Notes under the pieces: model-generated
What the model was told of the DNA's origin: nothing
The model's input: only the letters and a program-made list of their open reading frames with translations
Database searches by the model: none
Source: Bacteroidota bacterium
GTDB lineage: Bacteria > Bacteroidota > Bacteroidia > Chitinophagales > Chitinophagaceae
Assembly (NCBI GenBank): GCA_947461015.1
Contig: CANHIR010000043.1
Location: 1-12,456 of the forward strand
DNA length: 12,456 nt
Direction: 5' to 3'
In this document: piece after piece, positions 1 through 7,137 of the stretch
Layout of the letters: each line of letters opens with the position of its first letter
How positions within the stretch are numbered: position 1 is the stretch's first letter
Position numbers and translations under genes: made by a program

Positions 1-416
1 AAAGTAGGGATACCCACTTTGTATACGCCCGCTTGTTTTACCAAGTCCCATCCTTGGTAGTCTGCCGATGAACCAGGATTCGTCATCATTAATGAAACCG
101 CTTTCGCAAGGTCCATTGCAGATCCACCGCCTATTCCAATCACACCACTTATTTCACCAAATTCTGCTTTTAATTCAGCAGCCAATGCATCTACTTGTTT
201 TGTTTTGGGCTCATGGGTTACATCTACATATACAATTTTATCTTTCCCTCTTAATGGGATACGAGCTGCCAATGGCTTTCCAATAAAAAAATGATCTAAG
301 AAAAAAATCATTGGAAAGTCCCCTTTTCTACGAGGGGCTAATATTTCATCTAATTGATTAAATGCACCACGACCGTATACTACATAGTCGACCATTTTAA
401 AATTGCGAAACTGCAT
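1..416 (-). CDS. kdnB: KdnB-like 3-deoxy-manno-octulosonate 8-oxidase, N-terminal part (gene cut by left window edge)
   Basis: The ATG is at 414-416 and the frame is open to the edge, giving 138 residues of a family whose members are about 350 long. This is an iron-dependent (group III) alcohol dehydrogenase: the N-terminal nucleotide-binding half carries GIGGGSAMDLAKA (94-106), followed by a conserved TNPGSSADYQGWDLV stretch (112-126) and the GIPT strand (135-138). That middle stretch matches what I remember of Shewanella KdnB, which oxidises the C8 hydroxyl of Kdo to an aldehyde so that the PLP enzyme KdnA can aminate it, giving Kdo8N in the cytoplasm. The metal-binding C-terminal half lies outside the window. 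The gene starts 10 bp after the transporter stop and lies in one operon with kdsB, which supports a Kdo role over a generic alcohol dehydrogenase. No Shine-Dalgarno sequence is visible. The family is certain; the KdnB assignment is likely, from motif recall plus context. Confidence 0.82.
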   Translation of the reverse strand, partial: MQFRNFKMVDYVVYGRGAFNQLDEILAPRRKGDFPMIFFLDHFFIGKPLAARIPLRGKDKIVYVDVTHEPKTKQVDALAAELKAEFGEISGVIGIGGGSAMDLAKAVSLMMTNPGSSADYQGWDLVKQAGVYKVGIPT

Positions 417-426
417 AAGTAAAGTT

Positions 427-1776
427 TTATTGAACTAATTTCTTTTGTAAGTCCTCCAAAGATACGCCTTTTGTTTCTGGCACTTTTGCTAAAACCCATA
501 CCAATTGTAAAACCATCATCACTGCAAAAAAAGCAAAAATGGGCCAAGGGTTTTCATTAAAAATACCGTCATTTTTATCATTGATAAATAGAGGGGCTAC
601 AAGTGTAATTAAAGCCGCAAATACCCAGTGCGTAGCAGAGCCTAGTGCCTGACCCTTTGACCTAATATTATTTGGAAATACCTCGGAAATAAAAACCCAA
701 ATCACCGCACCTTGGCCAATTGCGTGTGAAGCTATGAAAAGCAATAAAAAAGTTAACAAGAATAATTGAGAGGCGCCCGTGTAAAAAGAAAATGCAACCA
801 TTGATAAACTAAAAATATAGCCGAAAGAGCCAATTATTAAAAGTGTCTTACGTCCTATTCTATCAATTAACCACAAACCTACGAATGTAAAAATTAAATT
901 AATGAGCCCAATTGAAATAGAACTTTGCAAGGAATCCTTTGATGCAAAATGCGCTTTTTCTAAAATTCTTGGCGCATAGTATAATATAAAGTTGATACCC
1001 GAAGCCTGATTAAAGAAGGCAATAAAAAAAGCTAAATAAATAATTTTATTATGCTTAATACTAAAGAGCTTGGCCATTCCGTTTTTCTTTTCTTCTGCGG
1101 CAGCAACTTTAATTTCTTGCATTGTTTCTTCAATATTTTCTACGCCTATAGTGGCTAATGTTTTTTTAGCTTCTCCTTCATCATTTTTCGTTACCAACAA
1201 CCATCTTGGACTTTCGGGAATACCCGCTGTCATAATAGTATAAATTAAAGCGGGGATTAACAATACGGCCAACATTAAACGCCAATCGTTTGCTCCACCC
1301 ACTCCTTTTAACAAGTAATTTGATAGATATGCAATTAAAATACCAAACACGATATTAAACTGATACATCCCTACTAGCTTTCCTCTATTGTTTTTATTGG
1401 AGATTTCTGAAATATAGGTGGGCGCAGCAACCGATGAAACACCAATGGCAATACCACCAATGAGTCTAAAGAAAGAAAAAGTATAAGGATCTTGGGCGAG
1501 TGCCGATCCAATGGCGGATGCAATAAACATAATGCCCAACCAAATCAACACTTTTTTGCGACCATATTTTTCAGTTGGTGCACCAGCAAAGACAGAGCCA
1601 ATTACTGTTCCCCATAAAGCCATAGACATAATAAAGAAACCGTGAAAAAGAGGGGTTGTATGCCATTCAAACTGGATAGCTTTGTCGGCACCAGATATTA
1701 CCACCATATCAAATCCAAAAATAAATCCGGCCAAGGCCGCTACTACGGTTGATTGAAACAGTTTTCCTTTATTCAT
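427..1776 (-). CDS. MFS transporter, sugar porter family (XylE/AraE-like)
   Basis: A 449-residue inner-membrane protein with about 12 hydrophobic segments in two halves separated by a charged cytoplasmic loop (about 195-240). Sugar-porter signatures are all present: GRKK after TM2 (72-75), R104 in the FRLIGG segment, PESPRW at the end of the first half (187-192), QASGIN followed by LYYAP in TM7 (257-269), DRIGRK (305-310), SEVFP (364-368) and a C-terminal PETKG (433-437). Family members are mostly proton-coupled importers of pentoses or hexoses. The substrate cannot be read from the sequence. It lies between kdsB (24 bp upstream) and the kdnB-like gene (10 bp downstream), clearly co-transcribed with both. 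Kdo is made inside the cell, so a sugar importer is not an obvious part of that route. It might supply a precursor pentose, or it may simply be a passenger in the operon. Both halves are complete. Confidence 0.9.
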   Translation of the reverse strand: MNKGKLFQSTVVAALAGFIFGFDMVVISGADKAIQFEWHTTPLFHGFFIMSMALWGTVIGSVFAGAPTEKYGRKKVLIWLGIMFIASAIGSALAQDPYTFSFFRLIGGIAIGVSSVAAPTYISEISNKNNRGKLVGMYQFNIVFGILIAYLSNYLLKGVGGANDWRLMLAVLLIPALIYTIMTAGIPESPRWLLVTKNDEGEAKKTLATIGVENIEETMQEIKVAAAEEKKNGMAKLFSIKHNKIIYLAFFIAFFNQASGINFILYYAPRILEKAHFASKDSLQSSISIGLINLIFTFVGLWLIDRIGRKTLLIIGSFGYIFSLSMVAFSFYTGASQLFLLTFLLLFIASHAIGQGAVIWVFISEVFPNNIRSKGQALGSATHWVFAALITLVAPLFINDKNDGIFNENPWPIFAFFAVMMVLQLVWVLAKVPETKGVSLEDLQKKLVQ

Positions 1777-1800
1777 TGAAATAGTTTTATAAAAATTAAG

Positions 1801-2523
1801 TTATTTTAAAAGTGCTGCTGCTTTTATTAGGTCTTCAGGAGTATCAATTTCAACACCCATATATGCTGTTACAACCATTTTAATAGAAACGCCGTTTTCT
1901 AAATAACGCAAGCACTCTATTTTTTCAGCAGCCTCTAATGGAGACATGGGCCAGTTGGTAAAATTAAGTAGGGCTTGTTTTTTAAATGCGTACACGCCAA
2001 TATGTTCATAATAAGTAATAGCAATATCAGTTGCTCTTGGATAAGGAATTACGCTGCGTGAAAAAAACAAAGCATTCATATTCTTGTCCACTGCCACTTT
2101 TACATAATTAGGGTCTTCAATTAATTGTGGATTGGTAAGCACTTGCATTAAAGAAGAAACTTGTACGGTTTCGTCAGCAAATACATCTATCACTTTTTGT
2201 AAGGGCTCTTTTTTTACAAAGGGTTCGTCGCCCTGTACGTTCACAATAATATCTATATCTAAATCTGCAATGGCTTCGGCAATCCGATCCGAACCACTTT
2301 CGTGGGAACGCTTGCTCATAATGGCTTTACCGCCGTTGTCAACAATTTCATTAAAAATAATTTCACTATCCGTAACAACATATACTTCATCAAACAATCC
2401 GGTAGCAACCGTATTGTCATACGTGTGTCTAATAACAGCTTTGTTTCCCAACATTTGCATTAGCTTGGCGGGAAATCTGGTTGCTGCATATCGCGCGGGA
2501 ATAAATGCTCCTACTTTGCGCAT
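1801..2523 (-). CDS. kdsB: 3-deoxy-manno-octulosonate cytidylyltransferase (CMP-Kdo synthetase)
   Basis: Transfers CMP from CTP to Kdo (or to 8-amino-Kdo) in the cytoplasm, making the activated sugar for the lipid A inner core. The 240 residues match the usual length. Visible signatures in order are the nucleotide-binding [14 protein letters not shown] (8-21), HESGSDR (74-80), the Mg/CTP-site NVQGDEP (95-101), SRSVIPYPR (155-163), HIGVY (174-178), the [12 protein letters not shown] helix (200-211) and IDTPEDL (226-232). The N-terminal loop has Ala at position 19 where many homologues have Gly. The start is 2 bp after the stop of the upstream hydroxylase gene, so translation is probably coupled. 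With a KdnB-like gene in the same operon, the natural substrate may be Kdo8N, as reported for the Shewanella enzyme. That preference is inferred from context and not readable from residues. Confidence 0.95.
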   Translation of the reverse strand: MRKVGAFIPARYAATRFPAKLMQMLGNKAVIRHTYDNTVATGLFDEVYVVTDSEIIFNEIVDNGGKAIMSKRSHESGSDRIAEAIADLDIDIIVNVQGDEPFVKKEPLQKVIDVFADETVQVSSLMQVLTNPQLIEDPNYVKVAVDKNMNALFFSRSVIPYPRATDIAITYYEHIGVYAFKKQALLNFTNWPMSPLEAAEKIECLRYLENGVSIKMVVTAYMGVEIDTPEDLIKAAALLK

Positions 2524-2525
2524 AA

Positions 2526-3347
2526 TTAATAATCTGATTTTATGTTTTTATCAAAAGGTGCTTTTAGCTGATATGCCAATGAGCCGTCTTTTGAATTGTC
2601 TAATACATCTAATCCATATACTATTTGATCCATTGGGGTGTAGTTATAGGTACCCAAAATACGATCCCAAAATGAAAATATATTTCCATAATTACTATCT
2701 GTTTGAGGACGTGTAATATGATGATGAATGCGGTGCATATTAGGGGATACTATTATTAAACCAAAAGTATAATCAAACCATTTTGGTACACGAATATTTG
2801 CATGATTAAATTGGGTAAGTACCACGCTTAAACTTTGATAAACCATTACCATCCAAATGGGGGTGCCCAATATTAACACCGCAAGAATCGCAAATAACGC
2901 TCTTACTACAGACTCTCCTGGGTGGTGACGATTTCCAGTAGTGGTATCTACCTGTGTGTCGGCATGATGTACCATATGAAATTTCCATAAAAATTTTACT
3001 TTATGTTCTATCATGTGCACCAAATACGCACCTATAAAATCTAAAAGCAACAAACCAACTATGGCTTCTACCCATGGTGACATTTTTACAATATTAAGCA
3101 GGCCAAAATTTTGTTGTACTGTCCAGTCACTTGCCTTTACCATAATAAGCGCAAAACCAAAATTGATCACAATGGTAGTAAATGTGAAAAATAAATTTAT
3201 GCTTGCGTGTTTAAACTTATTATACTTGAAAGCAAATAGGGGCGCTGCAATTTCAATTAACCAAAAAAAAGTAATACCCCCCGCTAAAAGAAGAGCGCGA
3301 TGTGTACTTGGAATGTTTTCAAAATAATTTTTAATGGTCTCAAGCAT
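2526..3347 (-). CDS. Sterol desaturase / fatty acid hydroxylase superfamily membrane protein
   Basis: A 273-residue membrane di-iron oxygenase. Hydrophobic segments lie at about 18-40, 50-70, 95-112 and 150-180. The metal-binding histidine boxes are intact: HMIEH (111-115), HMVHH (124-128), HH (141-142), H182 in an FNHAN context, and HRIHHH (205-210), followed by the conserved [17 protein letters not shown] segment (218-234). The family uses O2 to hydroxylate or desaturate lipids at the cytoplasmic face of a membrane; substrates include sterols, sphingolipid bases, carotenoids and fatty acyl chains. The substrate here is unknown. It is first in the operon and only 2 bp before kdsB, which suggests work on envelope lipids, perhaps an acyl hydroxylation linked to lipid A or another outer-membrane lipid (inference). 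The ATG at 3345-3347 follows an AT-rich leader without a Shine-Dalgarno sequence. Confidence 0.88.
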   Translation of the reverse strand: MLETIKNYFENIPSTHRALLLAGGITFFWLIEIAAPLFAFKYNKFKHASINLFFTFTTIVINFGFALIMVKASDWTVQQNFGLLNIVKMSPWVEAIVGLLLLDFIGAYLVHMIEHKVKFLWKFHMVHHADTQVDTTTGNRHHPGESVVRALFAILAVLILGTPIWMVMVYQSLSVVLTQFNHANIRVPKWFDYTFGLIIVSPNMHRIHHHITRPQTDSNYGNIFSFWDRILGTYNYTPMDQIVYGLDVLDNSKDGSLAYQLKAPFDKNIKSDY

Positions 3348-3376
3348 ACATTTGTTTTTAGTTCATAAATGTAAAT

Positions 3377-3411
3377 AAAAAACCCGATGTTCTTATACAG
3401 AAATCATCGGG
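3377..3411 (-). terminator. Rho-independent terminator downstream of dnaN
   Basis: Read on the minus strand, CCCGATG (3411-3405) pairs perfectly with CATCGGG (3389-3383). An inner TTCT/AGAA pairing tightens the 15-nt loop, and a run of six T follows at once (3382-3377). It begins about 50 bp past the dnaN stop and ends about 30 bp before the hydroxylase ATG, so it should insulate the hydroxylase-kdsB operon from dnaN transcription. Confidence 0.8.
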
Positions 3412-3459
3412 CTTCGTTTGTTTTATAGGTACGGATTATCTAATCTATTTTCAGTCCGA

Positions 3460-4575
3460 TTAATTATTCAACATCAACGGCATAACTAGCATCAACAAGT
3501 CTTCGCCCGGGGCTTGTTCTGAAGGTTTTATTAAACCCGCTTTGCTTGGTGTGGATAGCTCTAAATAAACATCGTCGGTATCCGCTGCATTCAGCATTTC
3601 TATTAAGAATTTTGCATTAAAGGCAATTTGAATGTCTTCACCTTGGTATTCACAACTCATGCGCTCATTCCCTTCAAAGCTAAAATCAATGTCTTGGGCA
3701 GCCATTTGTAATTCATTACCGGCAATATTTAAAGCTACTTGATTGGTACTCTTATTGCTAAATACATTTACGCGACGCAATGCATTTTGAAAGTCGTGCT
3801 TATTCACCGTTAATCGATAAGGATTATCAGATGGGATTACCACTTTATAATCAGGGAAGCGTGCATCAATTAATCGGCAAATTAATTGTGTAGATCCGTG
3901 ATCCACGAAAAGGTGATTGTTGTTATAGCTTATGGTAATAGCATCGTCATTATCTGGCAATGCATTCTTTAATAAATTCAATGGTTTTTTAGGTACAATA
4001 AAACTTGCGTTTTGATTTGCTTTTGCATCGGTTCTTTTATAGCGAACCAGTCTATGTGCATCCGTTGCAACAAACTGAACACCGTCTTTTGATAATTCAA
4101 AAAATACACCCGTCATGGCAGGACGCAAATCGTCACCACTTACTGCAAACAAGGTTTTATTAATCGCAGTTAAAAGGCCGGTACTTGTCATCTTAAAGCC
4201 TGATGTATCATCGGCCGTAGGCTCTTTTGGAAAATTATCTGGATTCTCTCCCATCACCTTATATTTTCCATTATCGCTTGTGATTTCAACTGCAAAGTTT
4301 TTATCAATGTTAAAGGTTAGCGGCTGGTCGGCAATATTTTTTAAAGAATCAATTAAAATTTTTGCTGGAATACAAACGCGACCATTGGCCTTGCTCTCTA
4401 CTTCCATTTGCACGCGCATCACGGTTTCCAAATCGGTAGCTACAATGTTTAATTTTTTATCTTCTATTTCGAATAAAAAATCTTCTAATATTGGCAATAC
4501 GGTATTTGTATTAATAACACCAGAGATTTGTTGAAGATGTTTTAAAAGAGATGAAGAAGAAACAATAAATTTCAT
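3460..4575 (-). CDS. dnaN: DNA polymerase III beta subunit (sliding clamp)
   Basis: The ring-shaped homodimeric processivity factor that tethers DNA polymerase III to DNA. The 371 residues are full length and hold three clamp domains of about 120 each. Recognisable landmarks are VLPILEDFLFEI (26-37) and VATDLE (45-50) in domain 1, the linker NPDNFPKEP (111-119), the hallmark RPAMTGVFFEL (151-161) and VATDAHRLVRYK (169-180) in domain 2, RLIDARFPDYKVVIP (234-248) leading into domain 3, and a hydrophobic C-terminus LMLVMPLML (361-369) that lines the partner-binding pocket. The gene stands alone: dnaA and recF are not in the window. It is divergent from recX with 109 bp between them and is followed by its own hairpin terminator, so it appears monocistronic. 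Confidence 0.98.
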   Translation of the reverse strand: MKFIVSSSSLLKHLQQISGVINTNTVLPILEDFLFEIEDKKLNIVATDLETVMRVQMEVESKANGRVCIPAKILIDSLKNIADQPLTFNIDKNFAVEITSDNGKYKVMGENPDNFPKEPTADDTSGFKMTSTGLLTAINKTLFAVSGDDLRPAMTGVFFELSKDGVQFVATDAHRLVRYKRTDAKANQNASFIVPKKPLNLLKNALPDNDDAITISYNNNHLFVDHGSTQLICRLIDARFPDYKVVIPSDNPYRLTVNKHDFQNALRRVNVFSNKSTNQVALNIAGNELQMAAQDIDFSFEGNERMSCEYQGEDIQIAFNAKFLIEMLNAADTDDVYLELSTPSKAGLIKPSEQAPGEDLLMLVMPLMLNN

Positions 4576-4597
4576 AGAATTTTTGTTGTTTGGCTTT

Positions 4598-4629
4598 TGT
4601 AAATATTCGGGTTTATAAACTAGGGCAAA
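4598..4629 (-). promoter_or_regulatory. Candidate dnaN promoter (Bacteroidota type)
   Basis: On the minus strand a TTTG (4629-4626) lies 20 bp before TATTTACA (4605-4598), a partial match to the TTTG-N17-23-TAnnTTTG pattern of Bacteroidota housekeeping promoters. The implied start would give a leader of roughly 15-20 nt before the dnaN ATG. The -7 element misses its last three consensus bases, so this is weak. Confidence 0.3.
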
Positions 4630-4658
4630 CCTAATGTAAAATGTTAAGATTAAAAAGC

Positions 4659-4666
4659 TATTTTAG
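4659..4666 (+). promoter_or_regulatory. Candidate -7 box for the recX gene
   Basis: TATTTTAG agrees with TAnnTTTG at five of the six fixed bases and sits 18 bp before the ATG of the RecX-like gene, in the divergent dnaN/recX intergenic region. No convincing TTTG is found at the right distance upstream, so only the -7 element is proposed. Confidence 0.25.
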
Positions 4667-4684
4667 CACTACTTATTGACATAG

Positions 4685-5164
4685 ATGAAAAAAAACAGAG
4701 TCGGCAAAGAGCAAGCTATACTAAGCATTCGTCATTTTTGCGCCTATCAAGAAAGGGCCCAACAAGAGGTGAGAGATAAGCTTTATGAGTTGGGTATGAC
4801 CAAGTCCGAAGTAGAAGAAATTTTATCCGATTTAATCTCTGAAAACTTCTTAAACGAAGAAAGATTTGCAACCTCTTTTGCAGGAGGACACTTTAGAATT
4901 AAAGGTTGGGGTAAATTGAAAATAAACCATGCCCTTTATCAAAAAAAAGTAAGTCCTTTTAATATCAAAATGGCATTAAAATGCATTGATGAAGATGATT
5001 ATAGGGCTAAGTTATTAGACCTTGCCACCAAAAAATGGAATAGTCTAAAGGGGGAGCGGGGGCTTAGTAGAATGGCTAAAACACAGGCTTTTTTACACCA
5101 AAGGGGGTTTGAACCTGCGCTAATACAGCCTGTTTTACAAAAATTATACAAGCCTGGTGCTTAG
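4685..5164 (+). CDS. recX: RecX family regulatory protein
   Basis: RecX proteins bind RecA filaments and damp recombinase and co-protease activity. The 159 residues fit the family. The first helical repeat shows RHFCAYQERAQQEVRDKLYE (16-35), matching the conserved start in which short arginine/serine-rich helices precede a K-L pattern. The strongest block is ISENFLNEERFATSF (51-65), followed by FRIKGWGKLKINHAL (70-84), the equivalent of the family's FA…R…G…G…I…L signature. A third helical repeat spans about 105-155. The protein is acidic and basic in patches, and no membrane segment is present. recA is not in the window, so control of recA from here would act in trans. The ATG at 4685 is the first in frame and fits the usual N-terminus. 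The next gene starts 54 bp downstream, so co-transcription with it is possible but not certain. Confidence 0.85.
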   Translation: MKKNRVGKEQAILSIRHFCAYQERAQQEVRDKLYELGMTKSEVEEILSDLISENFLNEERFATSFAGGHFRIKGWGKLKINHALYQKKVSPFNIKMALKCIDEDDYRAKLLDLATKKWNSLKGERGLSRMAKTQAFLHQRGFEPALIQPVLQKLYKPGA

Positions 5165-5218
5165 GTATACATCTTGTAGGGTTTTTGTACCTTTAATACA
5201 CATCCTAAAATCAACAAA

Positions 5219-6025
5219 TTGTCATCACTTCATTTTACCATCATTCAGACTGCTTTATTTTGGGAAGACAAGGACGCTAACCTGGATATGCTTGCCCAAA
5301 AAATTAGAAACATTAGCGAGCCAACAGAAATTATTGTCTTGCCCGAAATGTTTAATACTGGTTTTAGTATGCAACCCGAAAAAATGGGAGAAACCATAGA
5401 CGGGCCAACCGTCGATTGGATGCGCAGACTATCTGTAGAAAAAAAAGCCATCTTAACCGGCTCCTTAATTATTGAAGAAAACGGAAAATATTTTAATAGA
5501 CTTATTTGGATGTTGCCAACTGGACAATTCGGGTTTTATGATAAGCGTCATTTGTTTGCCTTTGCGGGAGAAGATGAACAGTATACAGCAGGCAACAAGC
5601 GATTAATAGCCAGTGTAAAAGGTTGGAAAATAAATTTACAAATTTGTTATGATCTTCGTTTTCCTGTGTGGGCACGTCAACAACTAAATAATGCGGCCGA
5701 ATCGGAAGATAATAACAAAGAGTATGATGTGTTATTGTATGTTGCCAATTGGCCAGAAAAAAGAAACCATGCTTGGAAAACTTTGTTAACCGCACGTGCT
5801 ATCGAAAATCAATGTTTTACCATTGGAGTAAACCGCGTAGGTTTGGATGGAAATAATATTGCACACAGCGGAGACTCAATGGTGGTAGGGCCTTTAGGAG
5901 AAGTTTTGTATCACTGCGCACATGACGAAGATGTTTTTCACATTCGCTTACAAAAAGAAGAGGTAAATAACACACGTGTAAATTTCCCCTTTTGGAAAGA
6001 CGCAGATGATTTTACTATTTTATAA
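5219..6025 (+). CDS. Nitrilase-superfamily omega-amidase (YafV/Nit2 type), TTG start
   Basis: Probably hydrolyses the terminal amide of 2-oxoglutaramate or 2-oxosuccinamate, the 'metabolite repair' products of glutamine and asparagine transaminases. The 268 residues contain the full Glu-Lys-Cys triad: E43 in LPEMFNTGF, K109 in YDKRHLF and C143 in CYDLRFPVW. YVANWPEKRNHAW (174-186) and LLTARAIENQ (189-198) are typical of the YafV/Nit2 branch. A TTG at 5219-5221 is chosen because the frame upstream has no ATG or GTG back to a TAG at 5177-5179, and the next in-frame ATG (codon 24) would delete the first beta strand, HFTIIQTALFWE (5-16). The stop lies 13 bp before nagA, so the two are likely co-transcribed. 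The branch assignment is from motif recall; the exact substrate is inferred from characterised relatives. Confidence 0.9.
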   Translation: MSSLHFTIIQTALFWEDKDANLDMLAQKIRNISEPTEIIVLPEMFNTGFSMQPEKMGETIDGPTVDWMRRLSVEKKAILTGSLIIEENGKYFNRLIWMLPTGQFGFYDKRHLFAFAGEDEQYTAGNKRLIASVKGWKINLQICYDLRFPVWARQQLNNAAESEDNNKEYDVLLYVANWPEKRNHAWKTLLTARAIENQCFTIGVNRVGLDGNNIAHSGDSMVVGPLGEVLYHCAHDEDVFHIRLQKEEVNNTRVNFPFWKDADDFTIL

Positions 6026-6038
6026 TTAATAGAAATTT

Positions 6039-7124
6039 ATGATGTCAGAATTTTATGCAGCACAAGAATTGTTTACAGGAACCCATTGGATTTCAGAAGT
6101 AACAATTGAAGTAAACAATGGAAAAATTGTTGCCATTACAAAAGAAGGGTATGATCATAAAAATGCATTTCCTTTAATCGTACCCGCATTAATTGATTTA
6201 CAAATTTACGGAGCAGATGGAAAATTATTGTCCGAATTCCCGGATGCAGATTGTATCCAAAAAACATATCAATATTGTTTAAAGGGTGGTGTTGCTTTTT
6301 TTCAACCTACGATTGCCTCTCAAACAAAAGAAATTATTTATAAGGCCATTGATGCCGTGAGAGATTATAAAACAAATGGTGGCAAGGGTTGTATAGGATT
6401 GCATATTGAGGGTCCTTGGATTAATGTTGCTAAAAAAGGTGCGCACCAAGAAAATATATTACACAGTCCTAGCCTACAAGAGGTGCAGGATATTTTACAT
6501 TACGGGAAAGATTGGATTAGTATGATTACGGTGGCGCCAGAGGTTTGCACAACAGAAATTATTGATTTAATTCAATCTCACGGTATTGTCGTTTCTGCAG
6601 GGCATAGTAATGCAAGTTATGAAATGGCTACCGGCTATTTTAACCAAAACATTCGTGTTGCTACCCATTTGTTTAATGCCATGAGTGCTTTTCAACATAG
6701 GGCACCCGGAATGGTTGGCGCCTTGTTTAATCACAAGCGTGCCATGTGTAGTTTGGTTGCCGATGGACACCATGTAGATTTTAATGCGATAAAAATTGCT
6801 AAACAAATAATGGGAGAGCGCTTGTTTTGTATCACCGATGCCGTAACTACAACCACCACCGGTTTGTATCAACATGTTTTAAATGGAGATAAATACGAAT
6901 CTCATGGAACTCTTAGTGGATCTGCTTTAACGCAAATTAAATCTATTAATAATTTAGTAAACGAAGTGGGTATTGACTTAGGCGAAGCCATTAAAATGTG
7001 TAGTGTGTATCCTGCAAAAGTAATGAACATGGAAGGCATGCGAGCGCATATTGAAGTAAATGAAAATGCCGATCTGCTTTGTTTAAGTGCAGATAGACAA
7101 TTATTAAAAATGATAGTAAGCTAA
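6039..7124 (+). CDS. nagA: N-acetylglucosamine-6-phosphate deacetylase
   Basis: Removes the acetyl group from GlcNAc-6-phosphate in the cytoplasm, giving glucosamine-6-phosphate for cell-wall recycling or chitin/amino-sugar use. The 361-residue amidohydrolase barrel is close to the usual 380. Key residues by position and motif are E124 in HIEGPW, H136 in KGAH, H189 in SAGHSNASY and H210 in THLFNAMS (together the expected metal site), ADGHHVD (241-247) and the catalytic D267 in ITDAV. The first strand reads PALIDLQIYGADG (49-61), so the HxH pair of many amidohydrolases is replaced by QxY. This resembles the single-metal E. coli enzyme, which reads DVQLNG there, and is not a defect. The gene starts with two consecutive ATG codons (6039 and 6042), so the start is uncertain by one residue. 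No nagB or sugar transporter lies alongside. Its end converges on thiL with 13 bp between stops. Confidence 0.95.
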   Translation: MMSEFYAAQELFTGTHWISEVTIEVNNGKIVAITKEGYDHKNAFPLIVPALIDLQIYGADGKLLSEFPDADCIQKTYQYCLKGGVAFFQPTIASQTKEIIYKAIDAVRDYKTNGGKGCIGLHIEGPWINVAKKGAHQENILHSPSLQEVQDILHYGKDWISMITVAPEVCTTEIIDLIQSHGIVVSAGHSNASYEMATGYFNQNIRVATHLFNAMSAFQHRAPGMVGALFNHKRAMCSLVADGHHVDFNAIKIAKQIMGERLFCITDAVTTTTTGLYQHVLNGDKYESHGTLSGSALTQIKSINNLVNEVGIDLGEAIKMCSVYPAKVMNMEGMRAHIEVNENADLLCLSADRQLLKMIVS

Positions 7125-7137
7125 ATTTACAAAACGC

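Noticed and set aside
68..286. A 72-codon plus-strand open frame near the left edge
   Set aside because: It is the antisense of the KdnB-like coding sequence; the His/Leu/Gln-rich composition is typical of a shadow frame.
2132..2716. A 194-codon open frame on the plus strand opposite kdsB and the hydroxylase gene
   Set aside because: It is antisense to two genes with full family motifs, its translation is low-complexity and Ser/Leu/Ile-rich without a domain, and it crosses a gene boundary.
4115..4534. A 139-codon plus-strand open frame inside dnaN
   Set aside because: Antisense shadow of a fully conserved sliding clamp gene; no recognisable protein features.
5157..5399. An 80-codon open frame overlapping the recX end and the nitrilase start
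   Set aside because: Most of it lies out of frame within the nitrilase, whose first conserved strands are encoded there; it is not protein-like.
6207..6221. Apparent loss of the metal-binding HxH motif in NagA (QxY instead)
   Set aside because: E. coli NagA, an active single-metal enzyme, also lacks HxH there (DVQLNG); the other metal ligands are all present.
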